Shown: positions 54,512 through 63,920 of the stretch, piece by piece
Layout: each line of letters starts with the position of its first letter
Numbering within the stretch: the stretch's first letter is position 1
Assembly: GCA_900548455.1 (NCBI GenBank)
Contig: URKQ01000014.1
Location: 29,246-93,245 of the forward strand
Direction of reading: 5' to 3'
DNA from: an uncultured Clostridium sp.
Lineage (GTDB): Bacteria > Bacillota > Clostridia > Clostridiales > Clostridiaceae
Length of the DNA stretch: 64,000 nucleotides
Translations under genes and position numbers: made by a program
The notes under the pieces: model-generated
What the model was told of the DNA's origin: nothing
What the model saw: the letters and a program-made list of their open reading frames with translations, nothing else
Databases searched by the model: none

Positions 54512-55397
54512 TTGTGATTTTAATAGTAAATAATTCATCTTGTAGATAAGCGTTAATTTTAAATCCCATTGTTTCAACTAGTTTCTTTACAATAGCTAAA
54601 CCTAAACCTGTATTTTGTCCAGATCTCATTCTATCCCCAGTAAAGAATCTATCAAAGATATAATCCACATCTTCTTCCTTTAAATTTTTAACTCCATTAC
54701 TGAAAGTCGTTACAATATCATTATTTTCTTTCTTCTGTGAAATTAACAAAGTTTTTTCCCCATGCTTTAATGCATTTTGAATTATATTGGTAAAAACTCT
54801 TATTAACGCTTTTTTATCTGCAATTATTTTAGGTAATTTTTCATCTAAATCTAGCTCTACCTCAAAGCCTTTATCTACAAAATCATTGTAAAAAGCAACT
54901 GTAACCTCTTTTAAAATCTCAGAAATATTAACATACTCAAGTTCTATTGGATATTCATTTGCTTCCAATCTTGATAAATCATAAAAGCTAGTAATTAATG
55001 TTTGTAAAACTTTGGATTTTGTTTCAATAATACTTAAAAACTGATTTCTCTCATCTTCACTGGTACTTTCATCATTTACAAGTTGAATATATCCAAGTAT
55101 AGAAGTGAGAGGTGTCCTTAAGTCATGAGATATATTAGCAATCTGCATCCGCAGTTCTTTTTCTTTTTTATTAAATAATATACCTTCTTCCTTCCTTATA
55201 GAAAGCAGATTATTTATTTCTAAAGTCAGTGACTCTATAGATTTACTTGGAGTTGATAGCTTTAACTTTTCATTAGTATCTCTCCTTAAAATCTCGCTCA
55301 ATTGTTGTTTTATATTTTTTATATTACGTACATATATACAAATTATAAATATAAATACTCCATTTAAGATTGCAAATATAATTGCTATTAACCCCAT
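54498..55397 (-). CDS. Sensor histidine kinase of the BcrAB-like locus
   Basis: 299 residues: one N-terminal membrane helix (about 3-25), a HAMP-like/coil linker, phospho-acceptor SHDLRTPLTSI near 95, N-box IIQNALKHG near 210 and G-box TGLGLAIVKKLVE near 265. With a single short helix there is no sizeable external sensor domain, so it may sense through its transporter partner, as seen for peptide-antibiotic modules. It lies last in the operon, after the exporter genes; the cognate regulator is at 57210-57905. Confidence 0.9.
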   Translation of the reverse strand: MGLIAIIFAILNGVFIFIICIYVRNIKNIKQQLSEILRRDTNEKLKLSTPSKSIESLTLEINNLLSIRKEEGILFNKKEKELRMQIANISHDLRTPLTSILGYIQLVNDESTSEDERNQFLSIIETKSKVLQTLITSFYDLSRLEANEYPIELEYVNISEILKEVTVAFYNDFVDKGFEVELDLDEKLPKIIADKKALIRVFTNIIQNALKHGEKTLLISQKKENNDIVTTFSNGVKNLKEEDVDYIFDRFFTGDRMRSGQNTGLGLAIVKKLVETMGFKINAYLQDELFTIKITNTLK

Positions 55398-55437
55398 ACA
55401 CTTTAATTCCTTCCAAAATTAAACTTAATTTTTAACA

Positions 55438-56208
55438 CTATCTTACTTCTTTCCTTTTAAATAAAATTATTCCTACAACAGAAAATATAACTACATATAC
55501 TATTCCCATAATATATGATCTCATTATTATATCACCAGCAACATAACCCTCCGTGGGCATCATATCAAAAATATGTGACGGTAATATATTTATTAATTCT
55601 CCTAAATTAGGATTAAACATTGCCAAAATAGATACTATTTTAGAAGGTAAAAACATCATTCCTACAAAGGCAAAGGCAAAATAGGTGTTATTATTTATTA
55701 AAAAGGCTAAGAAATTAGCAAGTGCTATACCCGTAATCAAAATAGGAAAGATTGCAATAGTCTTCACTGCAAACCACTTAATTATCTCAGCCGTATTCAT
55801 TCCTAAAGCTCCAGTTTCAAATCCTAATAGGAAATAAGATGATAAAAATAAAACTCCAATAATAATAATAAATGATATTACTGCATATATTATTTCTACA
55901 ATAAATTTTCCCATATATATATTTCTTCTATCTACACCCATAGAAATAGTATTTTTCAAAGTATGATGCTTATATTCTTCTGAGAATATATTATCAACAA
56001 TAATTAAAGTTAGAAAATATATAGCCGGTAACATTTGAGTTGCCATATAAATTACATGACCCATGGAAAAATCTTGTTTAAAAGAATTCCCTAAATACCA
56101 ATATCCTATACACCCTAAAAGCACTATTAAGGAGCAAGTAATAATAAAGCCATAGGAATATCTTCTATGCTTTGTCCTATATAATTCACTTTTAATATAA
56201 TTAAGCAT
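55438..56208 (-). CDS. ABC-2 type exporter permease (BcrB-like)
   Basis: 256 residues with six predicted membrane segments and an N-terminus (YIKSELYRTKHRRYSYGF) typical of the lantibiotic/bacitracin immunity ABC-2 group. It would pair with the ATPase, whose gene overlaps by 8 bp, to expel or displace a peptide or lipid-targeting antibiotic. Confidence 0.88.
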   Translation of the reverse strand: MLNYIKSELYRTKHRRYSYGFIITCSLIVLLGCIGYWYLGNSFKQDFSMGHVIYMATQMLPAIYFLTLIIVDNIFSEEYKHHTLKNTISMGVDRRNIYMGKFIVEIIYAVISFIIIIGVLFLSSYFLLGFETGALGMNTAEIIKWFAVKTIAIFPILITGIALANFLAFLINNNTYFAFAFVGMMFLPSKIVSILAMFNPNLGELINILPSHIFDMMPTEGYVAGDIIMRSYIMGIVYVVIFSVVGIILFKRKEVR

Positions 56209-57121
56209 TTTTATTTCCTCCTACTATTGAAATGAAATAGTCTTCTAAACTTTGTCCTTTTATTTCCATATACATAAGTTTAACTCCATTTTTCACTACT
56301 AGATCACTTATTATTGAAGGGTCTTCAATGTAGCTGTAAATATGAATAATATTGCTTGGTAATACCTCATATTCATTACACTTTAACTCTTTTTCTAAAA
56401 GTGCCGTTACTTTTGATGGATTATCTACTTTAATTTCAATACATGCTTTACATTTTTCATGTAACTCTTCTGAGGATAGCTCTTCTAATATAATTCCATT
56501 ATCTATAAATCCATAATTTGTAGCTAAATTTGAAAGTTCACTAAGAATATGGCTAGAAATAATTATTGTCATGTTTCTTTCACTATTTAGCTTTAATAGT
56601 AAATTACGAATTTCTACTATTCCCATTGGATCTAGCCCATTAACAGGTTCATCCAAAATAAGGAAATCCGGACTACTCATAAGTGCAAGTCCTAGTCCGA
56701 GTCTTTGCTTCATCCCTAAAGAAAAACTTTTAAATTTCTTTTTTCCTACATCTTTAAGCCCAACTTCTTTTAGAATGTCATCTACATAATTTGATTCTCC
56801 AGGTATTCCTCTTTGTAACCTGTAATACTCAAGATTCTGACGAGCTGTCATATAAGGAAAAAAGCTTGGTTCTTCAACCATTGATCCTATTCTAGTTCTT
56901 ACTTTATCTAAATTATTTGTTTCTGAAAAAAGTTCTATCTCACCTGACGTTGGTATAGATTGCCCTGCTACCATTCTAAGTATAGTAGTCTTTCCTGCAC
57001 CGTTTCTTCCAATAAGTCCATAAATTTGACCTTTTTTAATAGACAAATTTGCACTATTTACAGCAGTGAACTTTCCATATTCTTTAGTAAGTCCTCTTGT
57101 TACTAATATATTTTCATCCAT
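56201..57121 (-). CDS. ABC exporter ATP-binding protein (BcrA-like)
   Basis: 306 residues: Walker A GRNGAGKTT, signature FSLGMKQRLGLGLAL, Walker B FLILDEPVNGLD, with the BcrA-typical S-L-G-M-K-Q-R. The C-terminal part (residues 220-306) is the extra domain of the bacitracin/lantibiotic group. Operon: response regulator, ATPase, permease, kinase. GGAGG precedes the ATG. Confidence 0.92.
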   Translation of the reverse strand: MDENILVTRGLTKEYGKFTAVNSANLSIKKGQIYGLIGRNGAGKTTILRMVAGQSIPTSGEIELFSETNNLDKVRTRIGSMVEEPSFFPYMTARQNLEYYRLQRGIPGESNYVDDILKEVGLKDVGKKKFKSFSLGMKQRLGLGLALMSSPDFLILDEPVNGLDPMGIVEIRNLLLKLNSERNMTIIISSHILSELSNLATNYGFIDNGIILEELSSEELHEKCKACIEIKVDNPSKVTALLEKELKCNEYEVLPSNIIHIYSYIEDPSIISDLVVKNGVKLMYMEIKGQSLEDYFISIVGGNKNA

Positions 57122-57209
57122 TTATTTAAACCTCCATTACTTCCATTGATTTAAATTATAGGAGGAAAACTATAAAAAACGCTTAATAAATATTAAAGAA
57201 ATCATAAAG

Positions 57210-57905
57210 TTATTCTGACATAGTAAATCCTATACCCCAAACAGTTTTTATATATTCCTGTTTTTTATTAACTTTAGATAATTTAGTTCTGATATTACTT
57301 ATATGGACATTAACTGTATTATCTTCTATATAATGTTCACCATCCCATACATGTTTATATAAATTCTCTCTCGTAAAAACCTTCTTAGGGTGCATCATCA
57401 TAAGCTTAAGTATTTCAAATTCCTTAACTGTTAAAACTACTTCTATATCATTAACAGTAACTTTCATTCTTTCTCCATCTAAAACGATATCCTTATGTGT
57501 TAATTTATTATTCTTCACTTCTAAATTACTAAACCTTTTATATCTTCTAAGTTGAGCTTCTATCCTTGCTATTATTTCTGCTATATCAAAGGGTTTAGTG
57601 ACATAATCATCTGCTCCTAGTTTTAATAAATTAACTTTGTCTTGAAGTTCTGTCTTAGCTGATATTATAATAACAGGCATAGTTTTAGTGTCTCTAATTT
57701 CTTTTATTAGGTCTTCTCCTGTTATACCTGGAAGCATTAAATCTAATAATACTAAATCAAACTCTTTTAAAGATAAACAAAGCCTTCCTTCAGTACCTGA
57801 AAATGCACCTGTCACCTCATATCCTTGCTTCTTTAGTATAGTGCACAATAGACCATTTATCTCTGTATCATCTTCCACTACTAATATATTTATCTTATTT
57901 TCCAT
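57210..57905 (-). CDS. OmpR/PhoB-family response regulator
   Basis: 231 residues: receiver domain (1-120) with the phospho-Asp in LVLLDLMLPG near 55, Thr/Ser in IISAKTE and Lys in YVTKPFD; winged-helix DNA-binding domain (about 130-230) ending VWGIGFTM. First gene of the exporter/two-component operon, 88 bp before the ATPase gene. It probably activates its own operon in response to the antibiotic-like signal. Confidence 0.94.
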   Translation of the reverse strand: MENKINILVVEDDTEINGLLCTILKKQGYEVTGAFSGTEGRLCLSLKEFDLVLLDLMLPGITGEDLIKEIRDTKTMPVIIISAKTELQDKVNLLKLGADDYVTKPFDIAEIIARIEAQLRRYKRFSNLEVKNNKLTHKDIVLDGERMKVTVNDIEVVLTVKEFEILKLMMMHPKKVFTRENLYKHVWDGEHYIEDNTVNVHISNIRTKLSKVNKKQEYIKTVWGIGFTMSE

Positions 57906-57984
57906 AATTCCACCACCATTTTTATATAAATAATACTTTTCAAATTTTATTACACTTAAAGTATATCTACATTGATGAATAAAA

Positions 57985-58020
57985 TAAAGCTACTATGAGG
58001 AATTTCTCATAATAGCTTTA
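57985..58020 (-). terminator. Terminator of the selenium/sulfur-carrier operon
   Basis: A 15-bp stem with one G-U pair (57985-57999 with 58006-58020); TTTATTTTATTC follows on the minus strand. Confidence 0.8.
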
Positions 58021-58022
58021 CC

Positions 58023-58259
58023 TTATTCACATTCATATAGCTCTACATATTTTCCTGCTTCTATTTTAAATAGCTTCTCAATATCTTCAGTTATCATATT
58101 CATTACATCCTCTTCAGTATGAAATTTTACGCCTATACCACAATTAGAGCTGAGCTTTCTTGGTACTGGCATAGTTTCATTATCTATACCTTTAGAATCT
58201 AAATATCTATGATACTTTATTGCCCCTGAATGAGTAAAGAAAACACCTATATAGTCCAT
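58023..58259 (-). CDS. DUF3343 putative Se/S carrier protein
   Basis: 78 residues of the DUF3343 (PF11823) family: F-x-x-x-x-x-A-I-K-Y-H-R-Y-L, P-V-P-R-K-L-S-S-N-C-G-I-G-V-K-F with the conserved Cys. The family is found with YedE/YedF and cysteine desulfurases in selenium-using anaerobes, and the Cys is thought to hold Se or S in transit. Its start lies 1 bp before the yedF stop end (tight coupling). Confidence 0.85.
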   Translation of the reverse strand: MDYIGVFFTHSGAIKYHRYLDSKGIDNETMPVPRKLSSNCGIGVKFHTEEDVMNMITEDIEKLFKIEAGKYVELYECE

Positions 58260-58260
58260 A

Positions 58261-58467
58261 CTATTTTTGTGCCTTTATAAGGAAGTCTTCTTCTACTTCA
58301 GTTACAGTTACTTTAAGTCCTGTATTTTTAATAAATCTTGATACATTCTCTTTAGCAACATTATTATCTACTAAAATTTCAAATCCATCCTTACTAGCTT
58401 CAAAGGCCTTTTTAGCCATTAATACTGGTTGAGGACAACTCATTCCTCTTGCATCTACCTTAACCAA
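58261..58467 (-). CDS. TusA/SirA/YedF-type sulfur or selenium carrier
   Basis: 68 residues, with the family motif MSCPQPVLMAKKA, in which the Cys carries persulfide or selenide. I prefer the TTG start at 58467, six bases after GAGGGTG; a GTG three codons earlier has no room for a site. Either start overlaps the yedE end. The neighbours (yedE, DUF3343) indicate the YedF role in selenium handling rather than tRNA thiolation. Confidence 0.88.
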   Translation of the reverse strand: MVKVDARGMSCPQPVLMAKKAFEASKDGFEILVDNNVAKENVSRFIKNTGLKVTVTEVEEDFLIKAQK

Positions 58468-59554
58468 TAGTGACACCCTCTTTCTTATCTTTTACTTTGC
58501 TGATATTGAAAGACTTATTCATACAAGCAACTGATATACAAACAAGTGCTGCGATACATATAAATATAGCAATTTTACCATTAGGAGTAGCTCCTTCTGC
58601 AGATGATGCCAATTTAAAATTATGAGCAAAGGCTGCTCCAACTACCATTCCCATTACTGTTATAGCTGAATCTGCATTACCTTCTCCTGATAAAATTAAT
58701 TGTCTTAGTGGACATCCACCTAAAAGAACTGAGCCCCAACCTGTTACTACCATTCCCATGAAGTTCCAAAGACCATCATTAAAAGCTATAGGTTGTCCTT
58801 CAAATCCAAGTTTAAAATTCCCAAGGATTAAATTTCCAATTAAAGTTACTACAAAAACAGCTAAAAATCCTGAAATTAAATAAGAATCCTTAAACATAAT
58901 TAAATCTCTAATTCCACCTACCATACAAAGTCTAGTTCTTTGAGCTGCAATACCAATAATTAATCCTGCACCTAATGCCATCCATATTGGGGCATGCATT
59001 GATCCTGGACCTTTTTCACTAAAGAAAATAACTGCTGGTGCTGATATTAGTAGTATTAATAATAAAATTGATATTACAGGCATTGCATATCCTTCAGCTT
59101 TATTTAAATTGTAACTTCTTTTTAAAGAAAAACCTTTATTTAAGAATTGGATTCCAATAAATATTCCTACAGCAAATCCAATAAGTCCTACAACTGCATT
59201 TAAATCTCCACCTGCTAATCTTAGAACCATTCTAAGAGGACAACCTAAAAATACTAAAGCCCCAATCATAACAATAGCTCCAAGGATAAATCTTAAAAAT
59301 GGAGAAGATCCACCTTTAACTTTAAATTCCTTAGTAAATAAAGCAATAATAAATGCTCCTAAAATAATTCCTATAATTTCTGGTCTTATGTATTGAACAA
59401 CTTCAGCCCTGTGTAATCCTACTGCACCTGCTGTGTCCCTTAAAAAACAAGCTATGCACGCTCCCATGTTTTTAGGATTACCAAAATAAACAAGAATTAC
59501 TGATAATAAGCCAACAATACCACCTGCTAAGATAATATTTCTCTTTTCTTTCAT
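58460..59554 (-). CDS. yedE: YedE-family putative selenium (sulfur) transporter
   Basis: 364 residues, about 10 membrane helices in two similar halves, each with a conserved GCPLR-(M/Q)-x-L motif (near residues 105 and 280) and a further Cys (ACIACF near 33, RTRLCMVGG near 210). This is the YeeE/YedE family; the variant next to YedF and DUF3343 is associated with selenium metabolism. First gene of the operon, with AGGAGG upstream of the ATG. Confidence 0.9.
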   Translation of the reverse strand: MKEKRNIILAGGIVGLLSVILVYFGNPKNMGACIACFLRDTAGAVGLHRAEVVQYIRPEIIGIILGAFIIALFTKEFKVKGGSSPFLRFILGAIVMIGALVFLGCPLRMVLRLAGGDLNAVVGLIGFAVGIFIGIQFLNKGFSLKRSYNLNKAEGYAMPVISILLLILLISAPAVIFFSEKGPGSMHAPIWMALGAGLIIGIAAQRTRLCMVGGIRDLIMFKDSYLISGFLAVFVVTLIGNLILGNFKLGFEGQPIAFNDGLWNFMGMVVTGWGSVLLGGCPLRQLILSGEGNADSAITVMGMVVGAAFAHNFKLASSAEGATPNGKIAIFICIAALVCISVACMNKSFNISKVKDKKEGVTIG

Positions 59555-59664
59555 CTCAATTCCTCCTACAGAAATATTTAATATAAATCCTACTAAAAGT
59601 CTACCATATATTTGAATTATAATTAAATTTTTATTCTAAATAGAAAATTTGTATCTATTGGATA

Positions 59665-59682
59665 TCGAAATACCTCGAAATA
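59665..59682 (+). promoter_or_regulatory. Direct repeats upstream of the cysteine desulfurase gene
   Basis: Two copies of TCGAAATA start 10 bp apart (59665 and 59675), on one DNA face. A TAGAAT at 59695 is a possible -10 box, but there is no -35 match, as expected for an activator-dependent promoter. The repeats lie between the divergent yedE and desulfurase genes. Confidence 0.35.
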
Positions 59683-59731
59683 TATTTAACATGATAGAAT
59701 AAGATGTAACTATTTACTTAGGAGGTATATT

Positions 59732-60898
59732 ATGAAAAATATATATTTAGACAATGGTGCAACAACCTTTCCAAAACCTCAACAAGTTCTAGATGCAATG
59801 GTGAATTACATAACTAATATAGGTGGAAACGTAAATAGAGGAAGCTATGAAACCTCTTTTGCTGCAGAAAATATAGTATATGAAACAAGAGAGCTTTTAT
59901 GTGAATTATTCAATTTTGATAAACCTGAAAATGTAATATTCACAAATAACATAACTACAAGTCTTAATACAGTTCTTAAAGGCTATTTTAAAAGTGGTGA
60001 TCACGTCATAGTTTCATCTATGGAACATAATGCTGTAATGAGACCCTTGAACTCTTTATGCAAATCAGGGGTTACTTATTCAGTTGTACCTTGTAATAAT
60101 TTAGGCCAGCTAAATCCTTGTGACATTGAACCTTTAATTAAAGATAATACTAAGGCCTTAATAATGACTCATAGCTCCAATGTATGTGGAACAATCCTCC
60201 CATATAAAGAAATAGGTGAAATATGCAAGAAACGTAATTTAACTTTTATTGCTGACACTGCTCAAACTGCTGGTTGTATTCCTATAGATATGAAAAAAAT
60301 GAATATCGATATTCTTTGCTTTACTGGTCATAAAAGTTTACTTGGTCCTCAGGGTATAGGTGGATTTATAATTAAAGATGAATTAGTAAAAGAGGTTACT
60401 CCATTTATTGAAGGTGGTACTGGTAGCCTTTCAGAACAGGAAATTCAACCTGAATATATGCCTGATAAATTTGAAGGTGGAACCCCAAATATACCTGGAA
60501 TTTATGGACTTAATGCTGCATTAAAATATTTAAAGTCAATAGGTATTCAAAATATACACAGTCATGAACTAAAACTTACAAAAGAATTTATTGAAGGAAT
60601 TCTTTCTATAGATAAAGTTAAAGTTATTGGTAATTTAAGCTGTGAAAATAGAACTTCTGTAGTTTCTTTAGATTTTCCAGACAATGATAACGGAGAAATT
60701 TCCTATTTGCTTTCTAAAAACTATGGAATTTCCACTCGTTGTGGGCTCCACTGTGCCCCCTCAGCACATAAAACCCTTGGAACATTTCCAAATGGAACTG
60801 TAAGATTTAGTTTTGGTCCATTTAACACCTCTGACGATGTTAAATATACTATATCTTCAATTAAAAAAGTTTTATCTACCATAAATTTTAACAGTTAA
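59732..60898 (+). CDS. Cysteine desulfurase/selenocysteine lyase-type aminotransferase
   Basis: 388 residues, class V PLP enzyme: YLDNGATTFPKP at the start, DTAQTAGCIPID near 180, the PLP Lys in FTGHKSLLGPQG near 205 and the acceptor Cys in TRCGLHCAP near 340. It takes S (or Se) from (seleno)cysteine for carriers such as the YedF and DUF3343 proteins encoded divergently. AGGAGG precedes the ATG. Confidence 0.92.
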   Translation: MKNIYLDNGATTFPKPQQVLDAMVNYITNIGGNVNRGSYETSFAAENIVYETRELLCELFNFDKPENVIFTNNITTSLNTVLKGYFKSGDHVIVSSMEHNAVMRPLNSLCKSGVTYSVVPCNNLGQLNPCDIEPLIKDNTKALIMTHSSNVCGTILPYKEIGEICKKRNLTFIADTAQTAGCIPIDMKKMNIDILCFTGHKSLLGPQGIGGFIIKDELVKEVTPFIEGGTGSLSEQEIQPEYMPDKFEGGTPNIPGIYGLNAALKYLKSIGIQNIHSHELKLTKEFIEGILSIDKVKVIGNLSCENRTSVVSLDFPDNDNGEISYLLSKNYGISTRCGLHCAPSAHKTLGTFPNGTVRFSFGPFNTSDDVKYTISSIKKVLSTINFNS

Positions 60899-60921
60899 CA
60901 TAAACGTAACATAAATTACTA

Positions 60922-60950
60922 TTGCTTTTTTACTACTTCTCCTTTATAAT
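60922..60950 (+). promoter_or_regulatory. Sigma-A promoter of the manganese-riboswitch transcript
   Basis: TTGCTT (60922-60927), a 17-bp spacer and a perfect TATAAT (60945-60950), about 38 bp before the riboswitch stem. Confidence 0.7.
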
Positions 60951-60987
60951 TCAAATACATAAGATAAATAGAAAAACAAATATGTGT

Positions 60988-61080
60988 TATTAAAAGGGAG
61001 TAGTAGTAAATATAACATCAACATTCGCGGCTAACTAGCCTGGTGTTATATACCATACCTTGGTTACGAGACTTTTAATA
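60988..61080 (+). promoter_or_regulatory. yybP-ykoY manganese riboswitch
   Basis: The motif order is diagnostic: AAAGGGAGTAG at the 5' side, ACATCAACATTCGCGG, GGCTAACTAGCC hairpin arm, CTGGTGTTATATACC, and TTGGTTACGAGACTTTT at the 3' side. P1 pairs 60988-60996 with 61072-61080. This class binds Mn2+ and turns on exporters. Here it sits in front of a P-type ATPase. Confidence 0.92.
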
Positions 61081-61122
61081 TAGTTTTTACTCTGTGAAAA
61101 TTATATTAAGGGTCTCTTTTTG
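61068..61122 (+). terminator. Riboswitch-controlled terminator
   Basis: A 15-bp stem (61068-61082 with 61102-61116, two G-U pairs) followed by T-rich sequence. Its 5' arm includes the 3' half of riboswitch P1, so the two structures exclude each other; Mn2+ binding should prevent termination. Confidence 0.88.
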
Positions 61123-61191
61123 TTTAGTTTTTAGAACAAATGAAGCCTAGTAACTAGTAAACAGAGGATGATTTATTTAGGAGGAATGAAA

Positions 61192-63855
61192 ATGGAAAAA
61201 TTCTTTTCAAAGTCTTCTGAGGATACCTTAAAATACTTAAGTACCTCAAAAGAAGGCTTAAATGACAAAAGTACAAAGGAACGCATGGAAAAGTATGGAC
61301 CTAACGCTTTAAGTGAAAAAGAAAAGGCTACTGTACTTCAAGTATTTCTTAGCCAATTTAAGGATTTACTCGTATGTATCCTTATTGCTGCTGCAGGAAT
61401 ATCTGCTTTAACTGGTAATGTAGAGAGTACTATTGTAATAATTGCAGTAATAACTCTAAATGCTATTCTTGGTACAGTTCAACACTTTAAGGCTGAACAA
61501 TCTCTTGAAAGTTTAAAAGCACTTTCTTCACCATCTGCAAAGGTATTTAGAAATGGTATTAAAACAGAGGTTGACTCCAAAGAATTAGTACCCGGAGATA
61601 TATTACTTCTTGAAGCTGGTGATTTAGTACCTGCTGATGGTAGAATTATTGAAAACTATTCACTTCAAGTAAATGAAAGCTCACTTACTGGTGAATCTGA
61701 AGGTGTAAATAAAACAAACGAAATAATAGACCGTGATGAACTTGCTCTTGGAGATCAAAAAAACATGGTATTCTCTGGTTCTCTTGTGACTTATGGACGA
61801 GCTTTAGTAGTAGTAACTTCTACTGGTATGAATACTGAAATTGGTAAAATAGCTCATCTAATGGAGCAAACTCAAGAAAAACAAACTCCACTTCAGAAAA
61901 ATTTAGATGACTTTAGTAAAAAACTTGCTATAGGTATTCTTGGTGTATGTGCCTTAGTATTTGGTCTTAGCTTATATAGAGGAACCCCTATTTTAGATTC
62001 CTTAATGTTTGCTGTAGCTCTTGCAGTTGCCGCTATACCAGAAGCCCTAAGTTCAATCGTAACAATTGTACTTGCCCTTGGAACTCAAAAAATGGCTAAA
62101 GAAAATGCTATTATCAAAAAACTTAAGGCTGTGGAAGGCTTAGGTTCAGTATCTATTATCTGCTCTGATAAAACAGGTACTTTAACTCAAAACAAAATGA
62201 CTGTTAAGAAAGTTTTCGTAGATAACAAATTAATAGATGGTGAAGCGCTTAACTTAAATAGCGTTCCTGAAAGTTATCTTTTAACAAGTTCTATCTTATG
62301 TAATGATTCTACTTCAAAAGATGGAAAAGAAATTGGTGATCCAACTGAAGTTGCTTTAGTAAATTTAGGACATAAGCACTCTATAAATGAACTTGCCCTA
62401 AGAAGTAACTATGAGAGATTAAAAGAAATTCCTTTTGATTCTGATAGAAAACTCATGAGTACTCTTCATAATATAGACGGAAAAGATCTTATGTTTACAA
62501 AGGGAGCTCTAGATGTAATCTTAGATAGAGTTAATTTTATTCATACCTCTACAGGTATTAAAGAAATAACTGATAAAGATAAAAAACTTATTTTAGATAC
62601 TAATAGAAGCTTATCCGAAAATGGATTAAGAGTTTTGGCTTTTGCTTATAGACAATTAAATGAAGTAAAAGATCTAACTCTTGAAGATGAATGTAACTAT
62701 ACCTTCCTTGGCTTAATCTCTATGATTGACCCACCAAGAGAAGAATCAGCAGCTGCCGTTAAGGATTGTATAACTGCTGGAATTAAGCCAATAATGATTA
62801 CTGGTGACCATAAAATAACAGCCTCTGCTATAGCTAAACAAATTGGAATTTTACAACCTGGTGATAGAGCTGTTGAAGGACTTGAACTAGATAAGATGTC
62901 TGATGAAGAACTTACTAAAAATCTTAGCCATATATCTGTATATGCTAGAGTATCGCCAGAACATAAAATAAGAATAGTAAAAGCATGGCAAGATAAGGGA
63001 CAAATTGTTGCAATGACTGGTGATGGTGTTAACGACGCTCCTGCATTAAAACAAGCTGATATAGGTATTGCCATGGGTATAACAGGTACAGAAGTTTCAA
63101 AAGATGCTGCATCTGTAATTCTTACTGACGATAACTTTGCTACTATTGTTAAATCAGTAGCTAATGGAAGAAATATATATAGTAATATTAAAAACTCTAT
63201 AAAATTCCTTTTATCAGGTAATACTTCAGGTATTATAGCAGTACTTTATGCATCATTAATGGCTCTTCCAATGCCATTTGCAGCAGTACATTTACTTTTC
63301 ATTAACCTATTAACTGACAGTTTACCTGCAATAGCTATTGGTATGGAAAAGTCTCGTAGAGATCTTTTAAAAGACAAGCCTAGAAATAGCAAAGCTTCTA
63401 TCCTTTCAAAAGATTTTATTACTGAAGTTTGTATTGAAGGTTTAATTATTGGTATATTTACAATCTTAGCTTTCCATATGGGACTAAAATCTGATGCTGC
63501 TACAGCTTCTACTATGGCTTTTGCAACACTATGCCTTGCAAGATTATTCCATGGATTTAACTGTAGAGGTAAAAAGTCAGTATTCTCTCTTGGATTATTT
63601 ACAAATATATATAGCTGGTTGGCCTTTGGTATAGGATTAGTTTTATTAAATGGAGTTCTATTTGTTCCCTTCTTACAAAACTTATTTGAAGTAACTCCTC
63701 TAGCTGGAAACCAAATTGGTACAATCTATCTATTTGCTTTCTTACCAACACTAATTATTCAAGTTTATAAAGTACTAGCAGACTTTATTGGAAAAAATAA
63801 AGATAAGAAACAAAATAACACTTCAATTGAAACAGAATTAAATAAAGCTGCTTAA
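61192..63855 (+). CDS. P-type cation ATPase (P2A type), probable Mn2+ exporter
   Basis: 887 residues: N-terminal cation ATPase domain, TGES actuator motif near 162, phosphorylation site SDKTGTLT near 325, TGDGVNDAP near 605 and eight to ten membrane helices. By sequence it would be called a Ca2+ ATPase, with helix 4 AAIPEALSS in place of the usual AAIPEGLPA and N-L-L-T-D-S-L-P in helix 6. The upstream manganese riboswitch makes Mn2+ export (or Mn2+/Ca2+) the more likely role, as for Lactococcus YoaB. The ATG at 61192 is seven bases after AGGAGG; earlier codons lie too close. Confidence 0.92.
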   Translation: MEKFFSKSSEDTLKYLSTSKEGLNDKSTKERMEKYGPNALSEKEKATVLQVFLSQFKDLLVCILIAAAGISALTGNVESTIVIIAVITLNAILGTVQHFKAEQSLESLKALSSPSAKVFRNGIKTEVDSKELVPGDILLLEAGDLVPADGRIIENYSLQVNESSLTGESEGVNKTNEIIDRDELALGDQKNMVFSGSLVTYGRALVVVTSTGMNTEIGKIAHLMEQTQEKQTPLQKNLDDFSKKLAIGILGVCALVFGLSLYRGTPILDSLMFAVALAVAAIPEALSSIVTIVLALGTQKMAKENAIIKKLKAVEGLGSVSIICSDKTGTLTQNKMTVKKVFVDNKLIDGEALNLNSVPESYLLTSSILCNDSTSKDGKEIGDPTEVALVNLGHKHSINELALRSNYERLKEIPFDSDRKLMSTLHNIDGKDLMFTKGALDVILDRVNFIHTSTGIKEITDKDKKLILDTNRSLSENGLRVLAFAYRQLNEVKDLTLEDECNYTFLGLISMIDPPREESAAAVKDCITAGIKPIMITGDHKITASAIAKQIGILQPGDRAVEGLELDKMSDEELTKNLSHISVYARVSPEHKIRIVKAWQDKGQIVAMTGDGVNDAPALKQADIGIAMGITGTEVSKDAASVILTDDNFATIVKSVANGRNIYSNIKNSIKFLLSGNTSGIIAVLYASLMALPMPFAAVHLLFINLLTDSLPAIAIGMEKSRRDLLKDKPRNSKASILSKDFITEVCIEGLIIGIFTILAFHMGLKSDAATASTMAFATLCLARLFHGFNCRGKKSVFSLGLFTNIYSWLAFGIGLVLLNGVLFVPFLQNLFEVTPLAGNQIGTIYLFAFLPTLIIQVYKVLADFIGKNKDKKQNNTSIETELNKAA

Positions 63856-63879
63856 TTAAAACATTAAACTATAACAATA

Positions 63880-63918
63880 AAACCTATCCTTATAATTTCT
63901 TAAGGATAGGTTTTTAAA
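63880..63918 (+). terminator. Intrinsic terminator of the P-type ATPase gene
   Basis: A 13-bp perfect stem (63880-63892 with 63901-63913) followed by TTTTT. Confidence 0.88.
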
Positions 63919-63920
63919 AT

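Noticed and set aside
62697..63074. Minus-strand open frame inside the P-type ATPase gene
   Set aside because: Shadow of a strongly conserved coding region with intact catalytic motifs; no ribosome site.
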